Assembly (NCBI GenBank): GCA_910890315.1
Contig: CAJVGD010000046.1
Coordinates: forward strand, 1,116,001 to 1,180,000
DNA from: Serendipita indica DSM 11827
Lineage: Eukaryota > Basidiomycota > Agaricomycetes > Sebacinales > Serendipitaceae
Direction of reading: 5' to 3'
DNA: 64,000 bases
The notes below the pieces were generated by a model, which made no database searches, was not told the origin of the DNA, and saw nothing but the letters and a program-made list of their open reading frames with translations. The position numbers and the translations under genes are program-made. The first letter of the stretch is position 1; the number at the start of each line of letters is the position of its first letter. Below are positions 33,515-44,307 of this stretch, piece by piece.

Positions 33515-35519
33515 TTAAGACCACTTTCTGTCATTGTACCTAGCCGGGGGATCGATGGCCGATGCAGGTGCGATGAGGGCATTGGGTCCCCAGCTATCGG
33601 AGCGAGTGTGGATATTGCCCGCAGCAGGCGAAGCGCGACCCGCGGTGGGCTCGATGGCACTGGATGCAAAGGTCTGCGAGACCGACCTCAGGTGTCCAGG
33701 CTGAGGAGGGCGCTGAGTCTGCGTAGACTGAGGGCTAACACCAACAACCTCCAAGCGAGCCGCGTTGTGCCTTCCAAAGTCGGCGCCAGCCGTCGCAGGA
33801 ACCGGCGAGAGCTTGCCGGCGCGAATATCGGTGGCGAGCGACAGGCCTGGCGCAGGCATCGCAGGGTTGCTTGTGTAAGGATACGAATTCTTGGGCACTG
33901 TTTGCTCGAGAGACTTGGTGTCGACGCGGAGGGCTGCAGGGGTTGGGCGAGAGGAGGAAGGCCCATTCAAATCTTGCTTTGGCGCGACAGTCGGCGCAGG
34001 TGGAGAAGGGCTCGATGCCTCGTTCCTCTTGATACGAGCAAGCATCGATGTCTGTTGCTGCTCAGTGTCGCTGTTGGTACTCTGGGCCCGGTCGCGAGGC
34101 TCTGGAACAGGTTCCTTCTTTTCTTCGTTGGCGCCATTAGCGGGAAGCTCCTGTACGCGAATCAGTGTCGCCATTCTGTCGATTCGGGAAGTTACTAACC
34201 GTGTGGATGAAGCAGCACTATTGCCAAAATGACCAGTCAGTTACGGTACGCAAAGGATCGAAAAATCTGACGTACCCTCTTTCCATAGGGACAGGATCCA
34301 GAAAGCCAGAACGTACGGCAAATCTCAGTCTTGTACTGTGGGAACGAATCAGAATCCGCCAAACTTCGCCACACAAAAGAAGATGACCAACCTTTGGATG
34401 ACGTTGAACCTTCTTGAGCTCTTCTTCTCCATGAGCGAATTGGCACTTGGGACCATACCGACAGGATCCCTTTTCTTCCCAGCTACGGCAAAGCTCGGTC
34501 TTGTACAGGCCCAACTTCCTGTTGTTTGCACTCGGACCCCCTTGGTTGGGGTTGGGAACCGGGTTGAGCGGGTACGCACCCAATCCAACGTGCTGAAGGG
34601 CAGCATGGAATGCAGCAGGAGGCAAAGCCGCGACGGCGTTTGCAACAGCAGCCGCCACGTTCTCTTGACCAGGATAAAAGGGAGGTGCACCAGGGTTTCC
34701 ACCCGTGGCGCCGTACAGAGGGTTTCCGTACAGATTGGGCAACATTTGAGGATTCCCATAGGCTGCGGCAGCAGCGGCCAATGCAGCCGGGTTCAATGCA
34801 GGATTCTGAGGTTGGCCAGGCAGAGGCGCACCGAGCCCTTGGAGTGCATTCGTAAGAGCGATTTGAGCTGCGAGTTCTTGAGCGGCTTTGTTGTCTGCAG
34901 CACCAGGCATTCCAGGGTAGCCAGCACCAGGAAGTGCCTGGCCGTAAAAGCCACCCATAGAAGGCGCACCGTTTAGTCCAGGAGCGGCTGAAGGGATGTT
35001 TGGCAGCGTCGATTGGGGCGGTGGCGATGTGAACGCTCCAGGTCCGGTGGCTCGTGGAGCTGGTGCTGATGCATTGGACGGCGGAGAGGCAGCGATGACA
35101 CCTGAAATAAAATGTCGAGGTTGGAGATTATAGTCAACTTGAAGAACTTCGTCTGATTTGCCCATGCCGCCCGGCGGATTCGTTCCACGGAACGGGTAAC
35201 CAGCGGGGACATTTTGACCTTGGTAGGAAGCGCCATTAAAATGAGAACCAGGGGCCTTGGAGGTGTCTACACCATTTGAACCCATATCCTTGGACGGTAC
35301 CGGAGTCGCTACTGGTGCGGACTCGTTGGAAGAGTCGGAGTGGGACCCACGGCGCGGTTTTGTGGCCAGAGGTGCGTTCCCACGAACGTTTAAATTTTGC
35401 ATGCCGTCCGTGAGCGCATGGACGCTGTCCCAGGAGGGCTGACGGCCAACTGTAGAAGCAAACTGGGTTCCCCGCTTATCCGTCATGTAGGGCGTCGACT
35501 TTGAGGTCGTTGAAGACAT
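33515..35519 (-). CDS. Tandem CCCH zinc-finger RNA-binding protein (tristetraprolin/Zfs1-like)
   Basis: Four exons (34392-35519, 34276-34335, 34200-34217, 33515-34150) give 613 residues. After a long Ala/Pro/Gly-rich disordered region come two CCCH fingers with the family lead-in [30 protein letters not shown] and [20 protein letters not shown]. Both fit C-x8-C-x5-C-x3-H. Tandem fingers of this kind bind AU-rich elements in 3' UTRs and promote mRNA decay. The last C-x3-H of finger 2 comes from an 18-nt exon. The C-terminal half is disordered. The exact 3' end is less sure; a further intron near 33530 is possible. Confidence 0.88.
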
Positions 35520-36432
35520 TCTGTAGGAGGAGAAGAGAGAATTAGCGTCTGGATGACAGAGCACGCGGCTTGCCCTACGGTGGTTTTGGTCTTGACTTTG
35601 CGGAGGAGCACGCACACAGCAGAAGTGTACAGCAGGAATATTCAGCAAATAATCTTTGCGGTCGTGGTCGGCGTTCAAAAGGCAAACCTGGACGGCGCAA
35701 ACACAGAGTCAATAAAACAATTGAGCTGATGCGGAGAAGACGCAGAGGGATGTGGAGATGAGCAACAACACCAAATGCACGCTTTTGGGTGCTCAGAGAT
35801 CGAATAAATCATATGAGGGAGTGGATAGTCACTGGTTCGCTGTCGCGCGAGCAGACATGGCAGCGTCTGTGGTCCCCGGCCAGCACCAGGGACTATCCAG
35901 ATGATAAACAAGGATGAGAAAGCGACGTACGAGTGAAGAATCACCGATTTGTGCGCTGGGTACGTGCGGGAAATGCACCGTTTGGTTCACCAGGAACAGG
36001 GTCGTACGTTTTCAGAGCGTTTGCTGGTTTTCCGAGTGTAAAGAAACAGACAGGCAATGTCGCAGATGATAGTCAATAACGATAGGACGATGGTGGAGGA
36101 GATGGTCGGCCGGGAGATGGATCTAGAGAGCACACACGATCAGCAAGTATCCAAGCAAGATAATCATGATGAATAATGCTATTTCTGAATTTTCTTACAT
36201 TTTTTTCAACGAGTCTCCGAAGATGCCCTCGACACGGACGAGTTCAAAGAGCGATGGAATAGAGTGCGATCAAGATCCAAGATAACACGATGATACAATA
36301 CAGAATAAAATGTCGAATCAGCTTGTATATGGGATCTGACATTCTCCATGGAAGCTGCTAGAAGCGTGCAGAAACACAGGGGCCTGTTTATTTAGCCAAC
36401 GTCAATTTTGATCTCTGCCACAATCTCTCCCC
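35520..36432. other. Divergent intergenic region, CCCH gene and Hsp110
   Basis: About 0.9 kb between the two start codons. It probably contains a long 5' UTR, perhaps with an intron, for the CCCH gene. No long frame with family similarity. Confidence 0.5.
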
Positions 36433-38956
36433 ATGGCCGTCGTCGGTATTGATCTCGGATGTCTCAACAGCAAGGTATGTATATGGCCTACACAGCGCTA
36501 GCCACTCTGTTAACTTTGGATTTCAAAGATTGGTGTCGCCCGCAGAAAGGGTATCGATATCATCACAAACGAAACGTCTAATCGTGCTACTCCGTACGTT
36601 ATTTAGCGTGATCGCACACTGTCTGCTCATCGTTTTCATCAGATCCCTCATTTCGTTTGGTGTCAAACAACGCGCCATCGGCGAACCCGCAAAGACGCAG
36701 GAGATTTCCAACTTTAAGAACACAGTCGGATCCCTCAAACGATTACTCGGGCGATCGGCATCTGATCCAGATATCACCGAAGTCGAGAAAAAGTTCCTCA
36801 CCGCCGCCCTCGTCGATGTAAACGGTAGTGTGGGCGTCAAGGTAAGCTTATAAAGTCTTTATATCTCATCTCTCACCGAGAAATCCAGGTCAATCTCGCT
36901 GGAGAGTCCCAACAGTTCTCCGCCACCCAGCTCGTTGGAATGTACCTAGGCAAACTCAGGGATACTGCAGCTGCCGAGCTCAAAATCCCAGTATCAGATG
37001 TTGTCATCGCGGTTCCTGCATGGTACACCGATATCCAGCGACGGGCATTGCTCGATGCCGCTGCCATTGCCTCACTCAATCCCTTAAGGATTATTAATGA
37101 AACCACCGCCGTAGCCTTGGGCTATGGTATTACAAAATCCGACCTACCGGAACCGGACAGCCCAAGACATGTCATGTTCATCGACGTAGGGCACTCAAAC
37201 ATGACTGCCACCATTGTCGCTTTTGCAAAGAACCAGCTACATGTCAAGTCAAGCGCATCCGACCGACATCTTGGCGGTCGTGATATCGACTATGCGCTCG
37301 TGCAACACTTTGCCGCCGAGTTTAAAACAAAATACAAGATTGACGTCCTATCCAACCCCAAGCGACGTTCCGTCTCATTGCCGGTTGCGAAAAGCTGAAA
37401 AAGGTTCTTTCCGCCAACGCAGAGGCAAACCTGTCGGTCGAGTCGATCATGAATGACGTCGATGCGTCGTCGCGGTTGACACGCGAAGCGCTCGAGGGTC
37501 TCATTGCCCCTTTGTTGGAGAAAGTGGCCGGTCCGATTCAGCAGGCACTCGCGGATGCTGGTCTTTCACCAGATCAGATTGATAGCATCGAACTCGTTGG
37601 AGGAAGCTCGCGAGTTCCTGCCATCAAGCATCGCATCCAGGCCATCTTTGGTGGTCGGACGCTCTCTACTACGCTCAACCAGGATGAGGCCGTCGCACGC
37701 GGTGCCACGTTTGCATGTGCCATGCTCTCTCCGGTATTCAAAGTCAGGGAGTTTAGCTATCATGATGTGGCACCTTATGCGGTCAAAGTCCAATGGGAGC
37801 CAACCGAGGAGGAACCCGAGTCGGAGTTGATCGTGTTCCCCAAGGGTAACACCGTTCCATCCACCAAGATTCTGACAACTGCGCGAAATGCGCCGTTTGA
37901 TATCGAGGCCGACTACGCGGAACCTGACAGTCTGCCCGGTGCCATCAACCCATGGATCGCCCGTGCGACGATCAAGGGATCACCTGCCGCTGGTGAAAAT
38001 CCGACATACAAGGTCAAGACTAGGATGAACGCCAACGGCATCGTCTCGTTCGAAGGTGCATACTATGAAGAGATTGAGGAGAAGGAAGACACGATGGAAG
38101 TGGATGCCAAAGAGGGTGAAGCGCCTCCCAAGAAGAAGAAGATTGTGCGAAAGAAGGATGTCCCGGTCGTTACTGGCTACGGATCCCTAGACGCCACTGT
38201 GCTCAATTCTCTGCGTGAGCAGGAAGCGTCCATGCACGCTGCGGACAAGCTTGTCAAGGATACAGAGGTATGCCTCTCAGTGCTTGTTACGAATGCCCGC
38301 TCATATTAGTTTAGGATCGCAAGAATGCCCTTGAAGAATATGTGTATGACATGCGCTCCAAACTCGATGACCGCTATGCATCGTATACTCAAGCAGAAGA
38401 AAAGGAAAAGTTGTTGAGTATGCTCTCTGCGGCGGAAGACTGGTTGTACAGCGAGGAGGGCGAGGACGCGACAAAGTCTGCGTACACCCAGCAACTTGAC
38501 AAACTCAAGGCTGTTGGAGATCCAATTGCGTTCCGCTACACCGAACACTCTGAACTCCCTCGCGCGGCATCGGCGCTCCGGGACGCGTTGAATCAATTCT
38601 ACACGCAAGCCACCTCTGGCGAGGAGCGCTACTCACACATTGCCGAAAAGGACCTAACGTCCGTCGTGGAAAAGGTGGCGACAACACAGAAATGGCTCGA
38701 CGATGCCATGGCCAAGCAGGCTGAAAAGCCAAAGAGTGTCGCGCCGGTGGTGACGACGGCAGAGATTCAGAAGAAGCGCGAGGAGCTCGTCTACTTCTGC
38801 ACGCCGATCATGACCAAACCCAAGCCCAAGCCTGCGCCAACGGAGAACCCGCCACCTCCTACATCGAATCCACCCCCTGCTCCGGCTGACGATGGAACTC
38901 CGAATGCGAGTGGGACGGGTACGCCTGCGGAGCCTCCGAATATGGACGTCGATTAG
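36433..38956 (+). CDS. SSE1: Hsp110-type chaperone (SSE1/Hsp88-like)
   Basis: Exons 36433-36474, 36529-36593, 36643-36841, 36889-38267 and 38315-38956. The Hsp70-like ATPase domain opens MAVVGIDLGCLNSK and has NETSNRATPS, INETTAVALGYGI, FIDVGHSNM and ELVGGSSRVPAIK. The substrate domain with an acidic insert (EEIEEKEDTMEV) and a long helical C-terminus ending in a Pro-rich tail mark it as Hsp110 rather than Hsp70. In yeast Sse1 is the nucleotide-exchange factor for cytosolic Hsp70. One base is missing at 37362-37365: the frame reads SNPK, then must shift to give TFRLIAGCEKLKKVLSA, a strongly conserved block. Adding one base makes exon 4 fit its phases exactly. Confidence 0.93.
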
Positions 38957-39545
38957 AATAGATTGTTGTGCATTTACTATTCTCGCATCTAATGTAGCTT
39001 GGTATCGAGTCCCACATTGGTTGCTGTCAAGTGGTGAGCCCCTTCTTGGGCCTGACTTTGTTTGCCGCGGGTCACTGGGATTTATTACGAATATTTCACA
39101 CTCGACATTTGAGGATAGACTACCTGAATATTCAATCTCCGCTGGCTCGGTCGCGTGAAAAAGAAACAACATGGGTCAAGATTAGTCCTGATCGGCATCG
39201 AAGACGAGAGGGGTAAACGTAGGAACGAGCGTCACTCAATATGTAAAGGGACAAATGAACGGCTATACTCGCTCCGTTGCTCGTCTCTCGAAGCATTTTT
39301 TGGCAAATGGCTCGAGGAAAGAGTCTGTCAGAGCCCCGATTTCGATCTTTTTACCGCGAGGACTTCTACGTTCCTCTTTCCCTCCGTTCCGCATCCTCTT
39401 TGGGCCCGATGAGCGATATAAAACCTAGAATTGGGCCAAAGTGGCTTGTCTGGATTTGCTGGTTCCCCTCAACATCTACCAGCTCAGTCTTTGTCACCAG
39501 CTCCGAACTTGGTCTCCCTTTCTGCCATCCTATCTACTTGGTCTA
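38957..39545. other. Intergenic, Hsp110 3' flank and LPMO promoter
   Basis: No gene seen. A TATA box lies near the right end (39417). Confidence 0.5.
39417..39423 (+). promoter_or_regulatory. TATA box of the AA14 LPMO gene
   Basis: TATAAAA 129 bp upstream of the start codon at 39546, within the usual range for an inducible secreted-enzyme gene. Confidence 0.55.
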
Positions 39546-40681
39546 ATGGCATCGTTCATCAAGAGATTCCTCCTCGTGCTTGGAGCCATCACTGTAGTGC
39601 GCTCTCACATGTCCATGTACGTCCCACTCGTCCCTCCAAGATTACTCGCTCATGCCGCTCTGTGTTCATAGTTGGCATCCGTCAATGTATGCGTTCAACG
39701 GTACGACGGACTGTGTGGGAGAAGACTGCAAACACGACCAAGTTAACCCAATCACGCCCAACTCAGAATTCAAGGACTGGTGGATGCGCGGCGAGACGAC
39801 GATGTATGCCTCAAACTCCCTCGATTGTTCTTGTGCTGACACTCTATTAGCAATGCGCCTCCGAACACGGTCCTCAATATGCGCGCGGGTGGCAAGGTCA
39901 CATTCGAGATTGCCTGCGACAAGGAATGGACCAGCTACGGACATCATTACTATACTAGCAGACCCGGCCTCGCCAACCAGGTATCTATTTTTCGGGGTCA
40001 TCGTCCTCGCCCGCTGACAAGCTTGCTAGGACGCTTGCCCAACCGACGCCGGTGCTTACCATGCAGATCCCGCAGCCAAGATCGTCAACACCACGCTCAT
40101 CAAGGGATGCGCCCTCGGCATCGCTGACACCAACGACATTCGCAAAGTTGGAATGAACGATATTACCATCTTTACCGTTCAGAAAAACTGCGTCTGGAAC
40201 AAGACGACTGACTTCTACATACCCCCAAAGTTGATCTTTCGCTCTGGCTTTCCCATGTTTGCTCATGGTGCGACAGGATGCCAAAGTGCTCAAAGGGCAA
40301 GTGCATCTGCACATGGTTTTGGCTGGCAGAGACTGGGACGCCCAACTTTTACATGACTCCTTTCGACTGCAATGTCGTCGGTTCGCCCAGAGATGCTCGT
40401 CCGCTCGCAAAACCCAAGCCACCTGTTTATTGTGGGGATAGGAAAACGCCATGCACTCGAGGCGCAAAGCAACCTCTTTACATCTTCAACAAACCGAGTA
40501 GGTAGATTCTCACACGAGAGATTACGCTAATCTTTCACCAGCCAATTACAACGGTCCTCTTCCCAACGAAAACCGCGTCTCATACCAACCTGCTTGGGGC
40601 TTCAACGATGGACCTCAGAACGACATGTAAGTCTGAGTGATCTCAATAGACTATCGCTGACTGCTTTCCAGTTTCAAATAG
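39546..40681 (+). CDS. AA14-family lytic polysaccharide monooxygenase
   Basis: Seven exons (39546-39616, 39672-39803, 39851-39980, 40030-40229, 40277-40497, 40542-40626, 40672-40681) give 282 residues. The signal peptide ends VVRS, so the mature protein starts with His (HMSIWHPSMYAFN), the copper-binding N-terminus of LPMOs. AA14-type landmarks follow: DWWMRG, FEIACDKEW, AYHAD (second brace His candidate, mature residue about 102), KNCVWNKTTDF, CICTWFWL, NFYMTPFDC (axial Tyr candidate), ARPLAKPK and RGAKQPLY. AA14 enzymes oxidise xylan coating cellulose fibres. It ends shortly after GPQNDIF, without an anchor or binding module. The family call is from remembered AA14 sequences. Confidence 0.88.
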
Positions 40682-40890
40682 ACTCGAATCAAAGCGATTC
40701 TCCCTTAGAGCGACCATTATCGTCCAAAGACGCAAAATGTATACCATGTAGTTGTACAACATGTTGACTTTGATCTTCCTCTTTTCCGGTGTGGTAATCT
40801 CTTTTGAACCTGACCATATCCACCCTTGTGGACACATCCTCTGGCGTGCTTTGGCCAACTCATGTTCAAACGCTAACTTATTTTGCTATA

Positions 40891-43800
40891 ATGTACCTCT
40901 CCGACTCTAATCTAACCTCGCGTACGACTACGCACACCCATTCTTTCAAACCACAACCGCCGCTCAATTCACTCGTCAGCAGCATTGGTAGCTCCCACGA
41001 ACAAGTGTATGAATCCGGTTCTTCCAGACAGCAATCGGACATTAGCCGCGCAACGTCGGCAGTAGGCCACCTGCAAACACAAACACGAGCACAAGTCCAT
41101 GCACCGACCAAAGGAAGATCACGTCGTAATACACAACAACTCATTAGCATCTTTGAGCAAGCGACGTCTGAAGCAGCGATCATGAGTCAACCGCTGCAGC
41201 GCGGTCTGCCTCTCCCACCTTCTCCATCGGCTCGGAATGCACCAGCAGGACCAAGGGTCACGAAGCGTGCACCTCTGCGTGATTCGTTTCGTAATCTAGT
41301 ATCAGCGTTTAACAAGGCAAAACGCTCGTTTGGCGACTCGACACCAGCTCGTGTCCGTCCACCCCAAATGGATACCGTAGGGAAAGTCAACGATAAGCCC
41401 GCTTCAACGACAGGGAATAGCTCTTGTGTGGCAGTTCCACCAGAGGTGTCACTGTCCAAGTTTACACCGTCCTTTCCTCCAGTGAGATAACTCATGATTT
41501 CCTTATCTCCCTGACGCATTTAATAGGACGTTCGAAGTGGCATCCTACTTTATTACGATGATAATCCAAGAGGGGCTGTCTGGCACCGCTGCAATGCCTT
41601 TCTCTCCTCATCGACGCTCCGTATCAGCTACTTTAACACTTCTGGCAAAGAATCTACTCGCTCATTTCGCATGAATCATGCCTCAGATGCAAGGTCGATG
41701 ACAGATAGAAGCAGCTTCCAAGTGGGACCCCCTTTGCTCGACAGCCATATCCCCTGCGCCTTCGAGGTCAACTTTGGGGAGAAGGGGGTCGAAATTTTTG
41801 CTGCCATTTCTGCATTGGAACGGGTTGGCTGGATTAGCGCCATCTGGTGAGTGTCCTGGTAGTCCGAGGCTTGATCCCAACTTAGGGACCACAGGGATTC
41901 AATCATCTCTGGAAAATGTGCCGACACAGAACACGCCGTCGAATCATCTAGAGTTGAATTGGCGTTGTCTCTACCAATCAGTGACCGGGACGACAACGAG
42001 GCGGTCATCCACTCTCCTCGACCCGTCGACGCAACTTCGCAAGACATTTCCCCATTGTTGCTACTCAAACGAACAGGTTCGCCTTCCTGTTCACGATCTA
42101 CGTGGGTTACAGAGGGCTCAGCTCAAAGCCACGATCATACAATCTCTCAGAGTCGTACCGGGACTGCATTGTCTGTCAGGGAGCGAATAGCTCATCTGAA
42201 TCAAATGGATCGCAATTCCAGTCAAGACCTGTATGCCACACCACCCAGGACCCCATCCATCGCCTCCCGTAAATCGACAGCACAGACGAGTCCTTTGAGG
42301 AAAACGGTTGCCCTTCGCTACCACGTAGACTCGCCACGCTCAGCGCAGGTAAAACCACTCGTGTTAAGCTCCCATTCTTCCATTCGAAAGCAGCCGACCA
42401 TGACGACAAACGACAACGCTCCTTCCTCCAACTCATCCACTTCTTCCCAGGGCCTGCTTCATATTCACTCTGTCGCGTCATCTCCTCTTTCGAATATCCC
42501 CCCGAAGGAGTCTACCCAGTCCCCCGATATGACTATGCGCAATATTGACACAATGCCCAACCAAGATTTCGTTCACCCGGGTGAGATTGCACGGATGCAC
42601 AAAATTCTCTCCTCCATTCAGAAGGATGTCAAACTGGCTATTCAGCAGCCGCCTCTGCCCATCCCTCAACTGGACGACTTGAGGAACCGTCTCCAAGCAT
42701 TAGCGAGCGGCCTACACTCTGCAGATCTCCATGGGTTACATACCAAGCTGGAAACCCTTCAACCGACACAAGTGGACGAATTCGAGGGCAAGGTGACCTT
42801 GAATCTAGCCGAGGAGATTGAAGAACTCAGGTTAGCTATCGAGGCGATGAAGATTGCGCAAGAGGACAAACTAGCGGGGCTCCCTCAGATACTCGAATCC
42901 TTGGAGGCACTGAGGGAATCACAAAACAATGCCATTCCTCCGCCAGTTCCGGCTAAGGATGTCTCCCCAAGCGAGACGTCGCCACAAGAAGATCTTCTCA
43001 TGTCTCTCAAAGAGCAAGTCGCTATGCTCAACAATCACTTTGTCTTGTTCAAAGAGGAAACGGAAAAGGTAAATATAGCCTTCAAGCTAGAGGAGAGCGT
43101 GCCTCTACGTTCATTGTCCGTCTTCAGTAAGCGAAGTCAGGGTCCTGTCAAAGATGTACCCGAGTCTCAACCCACAGGGCCCGGTTCAGAGGTGAAGACA
43201 GTCGACCCAAGTAAACAGATTCGAGCACTGATCTGCGGGTAGATACAAGAAATCCTTCGAATCGTGAAAGCGGAACAGGAACAACAACTTGCGACAGGGA
43301 ACCAGTTTGAGGACAGTATCCGATATCTCAACGAGTTGAACAAGTGGATGGAAGCATTCGTCGCCAAGACAAGTGATCATGAACAACTTCTCCACAAGAT
43401 ATCGGGAACGTTGGAGAAGGTTGTATCCAACAATCAGGCCTCTGCGTTGCGCGCCATCGGGAGCGATGCAACCGAAGGTTCCAGTCAAGAACCAATGACA
43501 GGACTCAAAGCGTCTGTGGATACGTTCCTCTCTAAGCTCAATGAACTCCAAGGATCGGGGGGACTATTGCCCATAATGGCTATGATCAAGCAAAATCGTT
43601 CTGAGCAAGACGAGTTACTCCGTAACATTGCTCAAGGCAGGTCATCGTGCACGTTGCTTGACAGTTGCTTATATGGCAACAGGATTATCTTCTGATATCA
43701 AGGGTGACCGCCTACGTTTTGTAGAGGCAATGAAAGAGGCCACTACCGTCAATGTTGCGATGCAAATAGACGAATTCAAGAGACAGCTCTCGCATGAAGT

Positions 43801-44161
43801 ATCTGCCATGCTTCAAGACGTTGGGAAATTCGCACGCGCACGCGAACGAAAACATCTAGAGCAAGAGATTCAAGAAATCTTCAACAAACAAGTGGAACAC
43901 CAATCCATGAGGACTTCTCAACCTGTAATGATGCCGTCACTCCCGTCTCGTCCTGCATCGACGTCGCAGGGACCGTATCCAGTGTTTATGCTGCCTCCCG
44001 GTGCTCCTACAGTCCATGGATCGGCGGTCATGCACCCACCACCATTTCGTCCAAACTCTGGCTTTATGACGCGTGCACTACCAACCCCAGCACCGTATGC
44101 TCCTACCCCACAACCTCAGACTCATGTGGAGCCTCCTTCACCTACGCGACGACTTGCCTGA
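40891..44161 (+). CDS. PH-like domain and coiled-coil protein, function unknown
   Basis: Five exons (40891-41481, 41527-41846, 41886-43191, 43243-43636, 43683-44161) encode about 1029 residues. An N-terminal Ser/Pro-rich region is followed by a PH-like domain across exons 2-3: SGILLYYDDNPRGAVWHRCN, ISYFNTSGK, CAFEVNFGEKGVEIFAA and ERVGWISAIWD, with the conserved terminal Trp helix. A disordered region and long coiled coils follow (EEIEELRLAIEAMKIAQED, QIDEFKRQLSHEVSAML), then a Pro-rich tail. The stop at 43240 is removed by a 51-nt intron (43192-43242). The last intron appears to start with GC (43637), or a base is missing there. Probably membrane- or cytoskeleton-associated; function unknown. 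Confidence 0.75.
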
Positions 44162-44307
44162 CTAGGTTTACGCGATTTCTCTTACGCACGGGACCTTTGT
44201 CGATCCGGAGGTGTACATTAGAACGAGGTTTATCAACTATTTCCTACAAGAAAAAGGTGTGGTGACGAACGAGTGGAGGTGGCTAGGTGTGCCAATGTAT
44301 GAGTTAA

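Noticed and set aside
33488-34976. Long plus-strand frames opposite the CCCH gene
   Set aside because: Arg-rich, no motifs; the antisense strand encodes the zinc-finger protein with consistent exons.
43240-43242. In-frame TAG in the PH-like/coiled-coil gene
   Set aside because: A 51-nt intron (43192-43242) with GTGAAG donor, CTGAT branch-like site and TAG acceptor removes it in phase.
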